A stretch of 64,000 bases of DNA. It comes from Vibrio cyclitrophicus (GTDB lineage: Bacteria > Pseudomonadota > Gammaproteobacteria > Enterobacterales > Vibrionaceae). The notes under the pieces are model-generated. The model was not told where the DNA came from. It ran no database searches and saw only the letters and a program-made list of their open reading frames with translations. A program made the translations under genes and the position numbers. The stretch is taken from assembly GCA_023206055.1 (NCBI GenBank), contig CP065366.1, positions 806,001 to 870,000 of the forward strand. Reading direction: 5' to 3'. Shown here piece by piece: positions 1 through 9,053 of this stretch. Numbering within the stretch: the stretch's first letter is position 1; every line of letters starts with the position of its first letter.

Positions 1-957
1 AAATCCATGCTGCCAGTTTTTGAAGAGCTAAACAGCATCCTTTTCTACCCAGTACAGTATGAAGGTGAAGAGTCTTCTAAAAACGTTTTCTATACGGGTG
101 CTGCGCCAAACCAACAAGCGATCCCTGCTGTTGATTACTTAATGGATGAACTTGAAGTGGAACGTTGGGTACTTGCAGGTACCGATTACGTTTATCCACG
201 TACCACCAATAAGATCTTAGAGGCCTACCTAAAAAGTAAAGGTGTCGCAGAAGAAGACATCATGATCAACTACACACCGTTTGGTCATTCTGATTGGCAA
301 TCTATTGTTTCAGACATCAAGAAGTTTGGTGAAGCTGGTAAGAAAACCGCCGTTGTGTCTACTGTGAATGGCGATGCAAACGTACCTTTCTATAAAGAGC
401 TTGGTGCTCAAGGTGTTTCATCTGAAGACATTCCAGTGATTGCATTCTCGGTTGGCGAAGAAGAGCTATCGGGTATGGATACTGAACCTCTAGTGGGTCA
501 TTTAGCGGCATGGAACTATTTCATGAGCGTCGATACCGAAGTCAATGAAGAGTTCGTTGAAACATGGCAGTCATTCATTAAGAGTGACAAACGTGTAACG
601 AATGACCCGATGGAAGCACACTATATTGGTTTCAATATGTGGGCTCAAGCTGTAACTAATGCGGGCACAACCGATGCTGAAGCGGTGCAAGATGCATTGA
701 TTGGTGTTTCTGTTCCAAACCTATCTGGTGGCTACTCAACCATGCTACCAAACCACCACATAACTAAACCTGTATTGATTGGTGAGATTCAAGATGATGG
801 CCAGTTTGACATCGTTTGGGAAACCACAGGCCTTGTTGCAGGTGATGCTTGGTCTAACTACTTACCTGAATCAGCAAAACTATTCTCTAGTTGGTCTAAG
901 CCATTCTCATGTGGTGCGTTTAACGTCGAAACTAAGAAGTGTTCTGGCGGTAACTAG
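1..957 (+). CDS. urtA: Urea ABC transporter substrate-binding protein, 5' truncated by window edge
   Basis: This is the C-terminal part (about 318 codons) of the periplasmic urea-binding protein of the UrtABCDE importer. The reading frame is open from base 1, so the start and signal peptide lie outside the window. The visible part has the type 1 periplasmic binding fold typical of the Leu/Ile/Val-binding family, with UrtA-typical stretches such as FYPVQYEGEES and YTGAAPNQQAIPAVDYL. Permease and ATPase genes urtBCDE follow on the same strand, and urease genes follow those, which fixes urea rather than a branched-chain amino acid as the substrate. A large hairpin lies directly downstream. Confidence in the family is high. 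Confidence 0.95.
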   Translation, partial: KSMLPVFEELNSILFYPVQYEGEESSKNVFYTGAAPNQQAIPAVDYLMDELEVERWVLAGTDYVYPRTTNKILEAYLKSKGVAEEDIMINYTPFGHSDWQSIVSDIKKFGEAGKKTAVVSTVNGDANVPFYKELGAQGVSSEDIPVIAFSVGEEELSGMDTEPLVGHLAAWNYFMSVDTEVNEEFVETWQSFIKSDKRVTNDPMEAHYIGFNMWAQAVTNAGTTDAEAVQDALIGVSVPNLSGGYSTMLPNHHITKPVLIGEIQDDGQFDIVWETTGLVAGDAWSNYLPESAKLFSSWSKPFSCGAFNVETKKCSGGN

Positions 958-976
958 AGCGTTAATTTAGGAATAT

Positions 977-1035
977 TGAGCCTTCTTGTTTGGGAAGTTC
1001 ACCTCTGTTTAAGAGGTGAAGCAAGCGGGAGGCTC
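977..1035 (+). promoter_or_regulatory. Nested hairpin between urtA and urtB
   Basis: An inner 9-bp perfect stem (998–1006 with 1012–1020, TTCACCTCT/AGAGGTGAA, 5-nt loop) sits inside an outer stem formed by GAGCCT (about 977–982) and AGGCTC (1030–1035), with CTTG/CAAG pairing between them. There is no long T run, so it looks more like an RNA-stabilising or processing element than a terminator. Such elements often let a binding-protein gene be expressed above its permease genes. The role is inferred. Confidence 0.6.
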
Positions 1036-1117
1036 ATCGTTTCAACTCACCATAATTCTCCACATGTCCACCGAGCAAAAATAACAATATCTAACTTGGT
1101 TGGTTAAGGAAGCAGGG

Positions 1118-2746
1118 ATGAAAAACGTATTGAACGTATTTAAGGCGCTATTGCTTATGGCAGTCAGTGCTCAGTTGGCTTTTGCTGGAATAACGGATGA
1201 AGCTAGCTTTACCAAGGCGCTAGTTGGTAAGAAAACATCGGATAAAGAATTGGCTATCGATTGGGTTATTGAGTCACAAACGGAAGACGTGTCGAAACCT
1301 ATTTTGGATGGCTGGTTAAACGGTAATCTCTATTACTTTAATGACAAACAAAGCGAGCAGTACAAACAACTCTACCTGATTCAAAGCATTAAAACGGCAA
1401 CCTCGGCTCAGTCGGTGTGGGATGAATCAAGTCTCAGTATCGAGAATGCTAGACAGTTTAAAAAGGTTCGCGTGAACAACAAGCTCCGCGGGATCTTGCG
1501 TGGGGAAATTGCCTCGATTGGACTGAATAGCAGTAACCCAGATATACGTTATAAAGCGGTTCTGGATCTGCTCGGTACCAAAGATTCTGACATTATCGAT
1601 CGTTTAGCTGTGCTCAAAACCAGTGAATCGGACGGCAAAGTCGCTGAGTTGATGGACTTGTCGTTAGCCATTTTTACTTCTCTTGATAAGAGTGCCACGG
1701 TTGATGATCGTGTGGCTTCGATTGACCGAGTCGGTGACTTCAAACATTCTGTGGTACTCAAAACCTTAAATCAACTACTCAGCAGCGAACAAGACCCAAA
1801 AGTATTGGCAGCAGCAGAGCGTGCGATGGACGATTATCAACAGAGCCAAGCACTTTACTCGGGTGTTGAGACCGTGTTCTTCGGTTTGAGTTTGGGTTCG
1901 GTATTGGTGCTGGCGGGCATTGGCTTAGCGATCACCTTTGGTGTAATGGGCGTTATCAACATGGCTCATGGTGAGCTGATCATGATTGGCGCTTACACCA
2001 CCTATGTATTGCAACTTCTGATGCCTAATCATATTGGTTTAGCGCTGATACTTTCCATTCCAGCGGCATTCATCGTTTCTGGCTTAGTCGGTATTGCGAT
2101 TGAGCGAAGTGTAATTCGTCATCTTTACGGACGCCCATTGGAAACCTTACTTGCGACCTTTGGTATTAGCTTGATCTTGCAGCAAGCCGTTCGTTCTATT
2201 TTCTCTCCTTTGAACCGCTCAGTGAGCACACCTGAATGGATGTCTGGTGCACTTCAATTGAACCCAATGTTGTCCCTAACCTATAACCGCCTTTACATCA
2301 TTCTATTCTGTGGTTTGGTGTTTATGGGCTTATTGATGGTTCTGAAAAAGACACCACTAGGCTTGCAGGTTCGTGCGGTTTCTCAAAACCGTGGCATGGC
2401 TCGTGCGATGGGTATTCGTTCTGAGCGAGTTGATGCTATGACGTTCGGTTTAGGTTCTGGTGTTGCGGGTGTCGCGGGTGTGGCACTTTCTCAACTGACC
2501 AACGTTGGCCCTAATATGGGACAGGCATACATCATCGACTCATTCATGGTGGTGGTGTTCGGCGGGGTTGGCAACCTATGGGGCACGCTAGTCGCAGGCT
2601 TAAGCCTTGGCCTGTTCAATAAGATTTTAGAACCATGGGCTGGTGCGGTTCTCGCCAAGATTCTGGTACTGGTTTTCATCATTCTATTTATTCAAAAACG
2701 CCCACGCGGACTCTTCCCGCAACGTGGTCGTGCGGCTGAAGGTTAA
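1118..2746 (+). CDS. urtB: Urea ABC transporter permease UrtB
   Basis: One of two inner-membrane permeases of the urea importer, 542 aa from ATG 1118. That start is preferred over an in-frame TTG at 1100 because AAGGAAGC precedes it at good spacing and the protein then opens with a signal-like segment ending AQLAFAG. Residues about 25–240 form a soluble alpha-helical N-terminal region typical of UrtB and absent from LivH. From about residue 250 the chain is a LivH-type hydrophobic permease with many membrane spans, including GVMGVINMAHGELIMIGAY. The C-terminus ends with the usual RPRGLFPQRGR. It lies 10 bp before urtC. Confidence 0.95.
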   Translation: MKNVLNVFKALLLMAVSAQLAFAGITDEASFTKALVGKKTSDKELAIDWVIESQTEDVSKPILDGWLNGNLYYFNDKQSEQYKQLYLIQSIKTATSAQSVWDESSLSIENARQFKKVRVNNKLRGILRGEIASIGLNSSNPDIRYKAVLDLLGTKDSDIIDRLAVLKTSESDGKVAELMDLSLAIFTSLDKSATVDDRVASIDRVGDFKHSVVLKTLNQLLSSEQDPKVLAAAERAMDDYQQSQALYSGVETVFFGLSLGSVLVLAGIGLAITFGVMGVINMAHGELIMIGAYTTYVLQLLMPNHIGLALILSIPAAFIVSGLVGIAIERSVIRHLYGRPLETLLATFGISLILQQAVRSIFSPLNRSVSTPEWMSGALQLNPMLSLTYNRLYIILFCGLVFMGLLMVLKKTPLGLQVRAVSQNRGMARAMGIRSERVDAMTFGLGSGVAGVAGVALSQLTNVGPNMGQAYIIDSFMVVVFGGVGNLWGTLVAGLSLGLFNKILEPWAGAVLAKILVLVFIILFIQKRPRGLFPQRGRAAEG

Positions 2747-2756
2747 GGACAACATC

Positions 2757-3929
2757 ATGCAGTCAAAATCATTTGTACTTTCGGCAATGCGTGGTGACAA
2801 AGGTGGCCAACTGACCATCCTTGCCATTCTTGCGGCCGTCATTCTTATTCCGCTGGCTAACACCATGTTGCCAAGTGGACACCCGCTTCATGTTGAGACT
2901 TTTACAATCTCATTAATGGGCAAATACCTGAGCTACGCAATGTTGGCGTTGGCGCTCGATCTAGTGTGGGGCTATTTAGGAATATTGAGCCTCGGCCACG
3001 GTGCTTTCTTTGCGCTTGGTGGTTATGCGATGGGCATGTACTTGATGCGCCAGATTGGTGACCGTGGGGTTTATGGTGATCCAGTCTTACCAGATTTCAT
3101 GGTGTTTCTCGATTGGTCGGCGTTGCCGTGGTTCTGGCAGGGCTTTGATCAGTTCTGGTTTGCTTGTCTGATGGTGGTGTTGGTGCCGGGCGCGTTGGCT
3201 TACCTGTTTGGTTATCTTGCTTTCCGCTCTCGCGTGTCTGGTGTTTACCTTTCGATCATGACTCAAGCGTTAACTTATGCCTTGATGTTGGCGTTCTTCC
3301 GCAACGAGATGGGCTTTGGTGGCAACAACGGGTTGACGGATTTCAAAGATATCATCGGCCTGAGCTTGCAGAGTGATGCGGTCAAAATTGGTCTGTTTGT
3401 CGCGACGGGTATCTCGCTCATCCTAAGCTACATTGCGTGTCGCATGGTAGTGACCAGTCGTTTAGGTCGTGTGGCATTAGCGATTCGTGATACCGAGTCT
3501 CGCACTCGCTTTATGGGCTATGACGTCGATGGCATCAAGCTGTGGGTCTTCGTTCTTTCTGCGGTTATCGCGGGTATTGCCGGGGCTTTATATGTTCCTC
3601 AAGTTGGCATCATTAACCCGGGTGAATTTGCTCCGCTTAATTCGATTGAGATTGTGGTTTGGGTTGCTTTGGGCGGTCGTGCCACTCTGTTTGGCGCCAT
3701 TGTCGGTGCATTGATCATCAACTACGCCAAGAGCTGGTTTACGGTTGAGTTCCCAGAGGTGTGGTTATTTGCGCTGGGTGGGCTATTTGTTCTTTCGACC
3801 ATGTACTTCCCACAAGGTGTGATTGGTTTTGTCAGTGAAAAGTGGCAGCAGCTACGTAAGGCATCAAGTGGGAAAAACCAAGATAAAGATAAGGATGATC
3901 AGCACAAAGCCAAGGAGGTGATCGCATGA
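2757..3929 (+). CDS. urtC: Urea ABC transporter permease UrtC
   Basis: The second inner-membrane permease (LivM type) of the urea importer, 390 aa. ATG 2757 is chosen because AAGGA precedes it and it starts 10 bp after the urtB stop; a longer open frame reaches into urtB but is not needed. Multiple hydrophobic segments are present, with family stretches DLVWGYLGILSLGHGAFFALGGYAMG and GFGGNNGLTDF split around the membrane core. The last about 20 residues are a charged Lys/Asp-rich tail. Its stop overlaps the urtD start by 4 bp (ATGA), which indicates translational coupling. Confidence 0.95.
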   Translation: MQSKSFVLSAMRGDKGGQLTILAILAAVILIPLANTMLPSGHPLHVETFTISLMGKYLSYAMLALALDLVWGYLGILSLGHGAFFALGGYAMGMYLMRQIGDRGVYGDPVLPDFMVFLDWSALPWFWQGFDQFWFACLMVVLVPGALAYLFGYLAFRSRVSGVYLSIMTQALTYALMLAFFRNEMGFGGNNGLTDFKDIIGLSLQSDAVKIGLFVATGISLILSYIACRMVVTSRLGRVALAIRDTESRTRFMGYDVDGIKLWVFVLSAVIAGIAGALYVPQVGIINPGEFAPLNSIEIVVWVALGGRATLFGAIVGALIINYAKSWFTVEFPEVWLFALGGLFVLSTMYFPQGVIGFVSEKWQQLRKASSGKNQDKDKDDQHKAKEVIA

Positions 3930-4768
3930 CCACATTTAATAGCGTAAAGGAATCGGTTCAGGCGTTCACTCGTCGAGACGAAGTCTTTGATTACCTCAAA
4001 CCCGATATTCATCCTGCCATCGATACTCGTCATAACGTGCTGTTGTATGTAGAAGGCGTCAATAAAAGCTTCGATGGTTTCCAAGCGATAAACGATCTGA
4101 ACCTCTACATCAAAGAGGGAGAGCTTCGCTGCATCATCGGTCCTAATGGCGCAGGTAAAACCACCATGATGGACATCATCACAGGTAAAACTAAGCCGGA
4201 CACTGGCGAGGTGTGGTTAGGCTCGAACATCAATCTACTCAAGATGAACGAAGCTGAAATTGCCAATGCAGGTGTTGGGCGTAAGTTCCAAAAGCCGACC
4301 GTGATTGAATGTTTAACCGTGTGGCAGAACCTTGAGTTAGCCATGGCCGGTGACCGTTCAGTTTGGTCTACTTTCACTGCGGTGATGTCTGGTGAGCAGA
4401 AGGACAAGCTCACCTCGGTACTTGAACTTATTCACCTAAAAGACGAAGCCGCCAACTTGGCTGGCAATCTCTCTCACGGACAAAAGCAGTGGTTAGAGAT
4501 CGGCATGTTATTGATGCAAAACCCCAAGCTGTTGCTGGTGGATGAGCCCGTTGCAGGTATGACTCACCAAGAGATGGATCGTACATCGGAGTTACTTAAC
4601 TCACTGGCAGGCAAACACTCTGTAGTCGTGGTTGAACACGATATGGATTTCGTTCGTTCAATCGCTAGCCATGTCACCGTACTTCATCAAGGTCACGTGT
4701 TGGCCGAAGGCACCATGGATCAAGTGCAAGCTCACCCTGAAGTTAAACAAGTTTATCTCGGAGAATAG
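3926..4768 (+). CDS. urtD: Urea ABC transporter ATP-binding protein UrtD
   Basis: A cytoplasmic ATPase subunit (LivG type, 280 aa) that powers urea import. The Walker A motif GPNGAGKTT is at residues 72–80, the signature motif is NLSHGQKQWLEIGM, and the Walker B motif LLLVDEPVAGM is followed by the switch His in VVVEHDMDF. The first about 38 residues precede the ABC core and are longer than in LivG. It overlaps urtC by 4 bp and is followed after one base by urtE. Confidence 0.95.
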   Translation: MTTFNSVKESVQAFTRRDEVFDYLKPDIHPAIDTRHNVLLYVEGVNKSFDGFQAINDLNLYIKEGELRCIIGPNGAGKTTMMDIITGKTKPDTGEVWLGSNINLLKMNEAEIANAGVGRKFQKPTVIECLTVWQNLELAMAGDRSVWSTFTAVMSGEQKDKLTSVLELIHLKDEAANLAGNLSHGQKQWLEIGMLLMQNPKLLLVDEPVAGMTHQEMDRTSELLNSLAGKHSVVVVEHDMDFVRSIASHVTVLHQGHVLAEGTMDQVQAHPEVKQVYLGE

Positions 4769-4769
4769 G

Positions 4770-5465
4770 ATGCTAGAGGTTAAATCAGTTAATCAATATT
4801 ACGGTGAGAGCCACACATTGTGGGATTTAGACATGCAGATCCCAGAAGGTAAATGCACGGTATTGATGGGACGTAATGGCGTTGGTAAAACGACTCTTCT
4901 GCAATGCATCATGGGGCTAGTTAAAGTCAAAAGTGGTGACATTTCGTTATCGGGTGAATCGCTTTTGAAAACCGATGCAGAAGATCGTGCTCGCCAAGGG
5001 ATCGGCTATGTACCGCAAGGTCGCCAGATCTTCCCAATGCTCACTGTTCAAGAAAACCTAGAAGTCGGTTTACCGATTCGCGACAAGGGTGACCGTAAGA
5101 TCCCAGAGTTCATCTTCGATATCTTCCCAGTATTAAAAGAGATGCTGCATCGACGTGGTGGCGACTTATCTGGTGGCCAGCAACAACAGCTTGCGATTGG
5201 TCGTGCATTGGTGGTTAACCCTAAGTTATTGATCTTGGATGAACCGACAGAAGGTATTCAGCCCAATATCGTGCAAGAGATTGGTGACATCATTCGTATG
5301 CTCAACGAGAAGATGGGACTCACGGTTCTGCTTGTCGAGCAAAAGCTACCATTTGCGAGAAAGGTTGGTGATCGCTTCTGTATTCTTGACCGTGGACGTC
5401 AGGTCGCGGAAGGAGAAATGAAAGGGCTCAATGAATCCTTGATCAAGGAGTACCTGACAGTATGA
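4770..5465 (+). CDS. urtE: Urea ABC transporter ATP-binding protein UrtE
   Basis: The second ATPase subunit (LivF type, 231 aa). ATG 4770 begins one base after the urtD stop and is preceded by GGAGA inside urtD; a longer open frame inside urtD is rejected. The Walker A motif GRNGVGKTT is at 34–42, the signature is LSGGQQQQLAIGRAL, and Walker B is LLILDEPTEGIQP. Its stop overlaps the ureD start by 4 bp, which joins transport genes and urease genes into one translationally coupled string. Confidence 0.95.
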   Translation: MLEVKSVNQYYGESHTLWDLDMQIPEGKCTVLMGRNGVGKTTLLQCIMGLVKVKSGDISLSGESLLKTDAEDRARQGIGYVPQGRQIFPMLTVQENLEVGLPIRDKGDRKIPEFIFDIFPVLKEMLHRRGGDLSGGQQQQLAIGRALVVNPKLLILDEPTEGIQPNIVQEIGDIIRMLNEKMGLTVLLVEQKLPFARKVGDRFCILDRGRQVAEGEMKGLNESLIKEYLTV

Positions 5466-6409
5466 GTGCTTTATTTTCTTTGAGCGAAGAAAGGGACGCT
5501 TCTCTAACCGAGGCTTTGTCTCTGAATGAAACCATTGAACAAGATATTCGAGACGGTTGGCAGGCGAGCTTAAACCTCACTTTTGTTGACCGTGGTGATA
5601 AAACCGTTTTAAAGAATCGTCAGCAGTCTGGTCCGCTTGCGGTGCAACGCCCCTTGTATCCTGATGGGGAAACGTGTCACACCTACTTACTCCATCCCCC
5701 CGGTGGAGTAGTAGGTGGTGACACTCTCAACATTGAAGCGACCATAGAAAGTGGCGCTCATGCGCTAATTACCACACCCGGTGCGACCAAGTTCTATCGT
5801 TCTAACAACAAGTACGCCAAACAAAAGCAAACCCTTCTCGTGAAGAAAGGTGCTCGCTTGGAATGGATGCCGCAAGAGAACATCTTTTTCCCCAATGCAC
5901 ACGTTCGTTTAGACACTGAAATTCGCCTTGAAAAGGGTGCACAGTTTTGGGGTTGGGAGATGCACTGTTTTGGGCGGCCTGCACAGAATGAGGGATTTGA
6001 GCGTGGTCACCTCGTTGGGAAAACGGAAATCTATCTTGATAATCAAAGGCTTCTCACTGAAGGTTTTAATTTTCATGGTGGCGATAAGTTGATGATAAAT
6101 ATGGGGTTACTTGATTTCTCAATGATGGGAACCTTTTATCTTACGTCAAATGAGAAGCAAGATTTAGAGTTGGTACAGAGCTTGCTCTTATCTATTACAC
6201 AGCAAGCTTCACAGCAATCAGTTACATCGAAAATGCCGAATGAGCCCACATTAATAATGGGTGCGACGCAAATCGAGGGATTGATTGTGGTGCGAGCCTT
6301 GGGTAATTGGAGTGAAGACATCCTCCAAGCCTTTGGTCAGATATGGCAAGCAACTCGCTCTCATTTGTGTGGTACGACTCCTGATTTACCAAGGATTTGG
6401 GCGACTTAG
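5462..6409 (+). CDS. ureD: Urease accessory protein UreD
   Basis: A urease maturation scaffold (315 aa, called UreH in some species) that binds the urease apoprotein and recruits UreF and UreG for nickel insertion. Family stretches HPPGGVVGGDTL, TTPGATKFYRSN and FGRPAQNEGF are visible. It starts 4 bp inside urtE. A canonical terminator hairpin follows 15 bp after the stop, so ureD may be co-transcribed mainly with urt genes rather than with ureABC. The length is normal for the family. Confidence 0.93.
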   Translation: MSALFSLSEERDASLTEALSLNETIEQDIRDGWQASLNLTFVDRGDKTVLKNRQQSGPLAVQRPLYPDGETCHTYLLHPPGGVVGGDTLNIEATIESGAHALITTPGATKFYRSNNKYAKQKQTLLVKKGARLEWMPQENIFFPNAHVRLDTEIRLEKGAQFWGWEMHCFGRPAQNEGFERGHLVGKTEIYLDNQRLLTEGFNFHGGDKLMINMGLLDFSMMGTFYLTSNEKQDLELVQSLLLSITQQASQQSVTSKMPNEPTLIMGATQIEGLIVVRALGNWSEDILQAFGQIWQATRSHLCGTTPDLPRIWAT

Positions 6410-6424
6410 CGATTAGCCCTTTTT

Positions 6425-6461
6425 GTACCGAGGGCGACTTCCGGCCCTCGGTACATTTTTT
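6425..6461 (+). terminator. Rho-independent terminator between ureD and ureA
   Basis: A perfect 11-bp GC-rich stem, GTACCGAGGGC (6425–6435) with GCCCTCGGTAC (6444–6454), has an 8-nt loop and is followed by ATTTTTT. This is a textbook intrinsic terminator shape on the + strand, inside what otherwise looks like one operon. Confidence 0.8.
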
Positions 6462-6543
6462 AAAGCTTGCTGTGTTTGAATCCCACTTACTGCTCATGCG
6501 TTTTTTGAGCACTAAGAAAACAACACTAACAGCGGGCGGCTAA

Positions 6544-6846
6544 ATGGAATTAACACCAAGAGAAAAAGATAAGCTACTTATCTTCTGCGCAGGAATGCTG
6601 GCACAGCAGCGCAAACAAAAAGGCTTAAAACTCAACTATCCAGAATCTATTGCACTGATCAGCAGTGCTATTCTAGAAGGTGCCCGTGAGGGGAAAACCG
6701 TTTCGGAATTGATGGATTTTGGACGCACACTGCTTACCGTTGATGACGTTATGGAGGGGATCCCTTCCATGATCCCTGATGTACAAGTCGAAGCCACTTT
6801 TCCTGATGGCACCAAGTTGGTGACCGTTCATGAACCTATCGTGTAG
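6544..6846 (+). CDS. ureA: Urease subunit gamma UreA
   Basis: The small structural urease subunit (100 aa), which packs with UreB and UreC in the (αβγ)3 enzyme. It starts with the conserved MELTPREKDKL and ends in the usual VTVHEPI. ureB follows after 11 bp. A terminator stands upstream at 6425–6461, so a separate promoter between about 6462 and 6543 is likely, although I see no strong consensus there. Confidence 0.97.
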   Translation: MELTPREKDKLLIFCAGMLAQQRKQKGLKLNYPESIALISSAILEGAREGKTVSELMDFGRTLLTVDDVMEGIPSMIPDVQVEATFPDGTKLVTVHEPIV

Positions 6847-6857
6847 GGAGAAGTAAG

Positions 6858-7193
6858 ATGGCTGGTTCCACAAAAAAATACTCAGGTTTCGTTCCCGGCA
6901 AAGTAGAAACCGCTCCCGGTGACATCACCTTAAATGAAGGTCGTGAGACAAAGTCAGTTAAAGTTCAAAACATTGGCGATCGTCCTATTCAAATTGGCTC
7001 TCATTACCACTTCTATGAAGCAAATCCTTCGCTGATCTTTGATAGAGAAACCACTAAAGGCTTTCGACTTAATATCCCTGCGGGCACTGCAACTCGATTC
7101 GAGCCGGGTCAGTCGCGTAGCGTCGAGCTAGTACGTTATGCCGGTAAGTTAGAAATTTACGGCTTCCAAGGAAAGGTGATGGGCAAGCTTTAA
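6858..7193 (+). CDS. ureB: Urease subunit beta UreB
   Basis: The beta structural subunit of urease (111 aa). The family sequence is clear: VPGKVETAPGDITLNEGR, then IQIGSHYHFYEANPSL and RLNIPAGTATRFEPG. GGGAGAAG precedes ATG 6858. It lies between ureA and ureC in the standard order. Confidence 0.97.
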   Translation: MAGSTKKYSGFVPGKVETAPGDITLNEGRETKSVKVQNIGDRPIQIGSHYHFYEANPSLIFDRETTKGFRLNIPAGTATRFEPGQSRSVELVRYAGKLEIYGFQGKVMGKL

Positions 7194-7234
7194 GCGCTCC
7201 TCACGGAAATAATCAAAACAACAAAGGATTGATC

Positions 7235-8938
7235 ATGGCGACGATATCCAGACAGGCTTACGCCGAAATGTTCGGGCCAACAGTTGGAGACCGAGTGCGT
7301 CTTGCTGACACCGATTTATGGTTAGAAGTTGAAAAAGATTACACCGTATACGGCGACGAAGTGAAGTTCGGCGGTGGTAAAGTTATCCGTGATGGACAAG
7401 GGCAAAGCCAACGTCCAAGTGCTGAGACACCGGATTTGGTGATCACCAACGCCATCGTATTAGACTACTGGGGCATCGTGAAAGCCGATGTCGCAATTAA
7501 AGATGGCCGAGTTCAGGCATTAGGTAAAGCGGGCAACCCAGATGTTCAACCGGGTGTAGATATTGTGATTGGCCCGGGCACCGAAATTTTAGCCGGTGAA
7601 GGCTCTATTCTGACGGCTGGTGGCATTGATTCACACATCCACTTTATCTGCCCGCAACAAATAGAAGAAGCGCTAGCTTCAGGTGTTACCACCATGATTG
7701 GCGGTGGCACTGGGCCAAATACAGGTACTAACGCAACCACATGTACGCCAGGGCCTTGGAACATGCACCGCATGTTGGAATCACTCGATCAATTCCCAAT
7801 GAACTTTGGTTTGCTCGGTAAGGGTAACGCCAGCCAACCGGAAGCTCTACGTGAGCAAGTCGCAGCAGGTGCAGTCGGCTTGAAGTTGCACGAAGACTGG
7901 GGAACAACCCCTGCTTCAATCGATACTTGTTTGAATGTGGCTGACGAAATGGACGTACAAGTTGCGATTCATACCGATACTCTGAACGAATCTGGCTTTG
8001 TTGAATCGACACTTGGCGCAATCGGTGATCGCGTGATTCATACCTATCACACCGAAGGTGCCGGAGGTGGTCATGCTCCCGATATTATTCGTGCGGCAGG
8101 CGAGCCGAACGTTCTGCCTTCTTCGACTAACCCAACACGACCTTACACCATTGACACAGTCGATGAGCATTTGGACATGTTGATGGTATGTCACCACCTT
8201 TCCCCGTCCATTGCTGAAGATGTCGCGTTCGCCGAGTCGCGTATCCGTCGTGAAACCATTGCTGCAGAAGACATTCTGCATGATTTAGGTGCCTTTTCGA
8301 TGATCGCTTCGGATTCACAGGCAATGGGGCGCGTAGGCGAGGTAGTAACACGTACTTGGCAAACCGCACACAAGATGAAAGTTCAGCGTGGCAGCCTAAA
8401 AGAAGATTCAGATTACAGCGATAACTTCCGCTTAAGACGCTATGTCGCTAAGTACACCATCAATCCCGCAATCACTCATGGCATGTCTCATGAAATTGGT
8501 TCTATCGAAGCAGGAAAGCTCGCGGATCTAGTGCTGTGGAAACCTGCCTTCTTTGGTGTGAAACCAAGCGTGATTTTGAAAGGCGGCATGATCGCCATGG
8601 CACCAATGGGTGACCCAAACGCTTCTATCCCAACCCCTCAGCCAGTTCACTATCGCTCTATGTTTGGTAGCTATGGCAAGGCGTGTCAGAACACATCGAT
8701 GTTGTTTGTTTCCAAGGAAGCCAAGGCGCAGAACATCGATAAGCAGTTGGGTCTGCAGAGTTTGATTGGCGTAGTGAGCAACTGCCGAAACATCAGTAAA
8801 GCTGACATGAAGCTTAACGATTGGATGCCAAAAATTGAGGTGGATTCTCAGACGTATCAAGTGCGCGCTGATGGCGAGCTGCTTACGTGTGAACCTGCTG
8901 AAGAACTGCCAATGGCTCAAAGATATTTTCTATTTTAA
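7235..8938 (+). CDS. ureC: Urease subunit alpha UreC
   Basis: The catalytic urease subunit (567 aa), which hydrolyses urea to ammonia and carbamate at a dinuclear nickel site. ATG 7235 is chosen over an in-frame TTG at 7229 because it gives exactly the Klebsiella length and numbering. The nickel and catalytic residues are all present: H134 and H136 (DSHIHF), the carbamylated lysine K217 (GLKLHEDWG), H246, H272, H320 in VCHHLSPS and D360. The enzyme is therefore predicted to be active. It is followed by a repeat-bearing gap and ureE. Confidence 0.98.
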   Translation: MATISRQAYAEMFGPTVGDRVRLADTDLWLEVEKDYTVYGDEVKFGGGKVIRDGQGQSQRPSAETPDLVITNAIVLDYWGIVKADVAIKDGRVQALGKAGNPDVQPGVDIVIGPGTEILAGEGSILTAGGIDSHIHFICPQQIEEALASGVTTMIGGGTGPNTGTNATTCTPGPWNMHRMLESLDQFPMNFGLLGKGNASQPEALREQVAAGAVGLKLHEDWGTTPASIDTCLNVADEMDVQVAIHTDTLNESGFVESTLGAIGDRVIHTYHTEGAGGGHAPDIIRAAGEPNVLPSSTNPTRPYTIDTVDEHLDMLMVCHHLSPSIAEDVAFAESRIRRETIAAEDILHDLGAFSMIASDSQAMGRVGEVVTRTWQTAHKMKVQRGSLKEDSDYSDNFRLRRYVAKYTINPAITHGMSHEIGSIEAGKLADLVLWKPAFFGVKPSVILKGGMIAMAPMGDPNASIPTPQPVHYRSMFGSYGKACQNTSMLFVSKEAKAQNIDKQLGLQSLIGVVSNCRNISKADMKLNDWMPKIEVDSQTYQVRADGELLTCEPAEELPMAQRYFLF

Positions 8939-9015
8939 TAGCTCGGCTGAAGGCTCTTATCTTAGACCTTTAGCTGAAGCTCGTGTTTTAGCTCTTGGCT
9001 GAGGGCTCTTATTTT
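8939..9015 (+). repeat. Imperfect direct repeat between ureC and ureE
   Basis: Two copies of an about 25-bp unit, TAGCTC(TT)GGCTGA(A/G)GGCTCTTAT(C/T)TT, lie at 8939–8963 and 8989–9015. A partial third unit (TTTAGCTGAAGCTC) lies between them. No reading frame or terminator is evident; the origin is probably slippage or local duplication. Confidence 0.6.
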
Positions 9016-9053
9016 GAACGTTATAAATCTCACAAGGAGATTGAGGTAATAGC

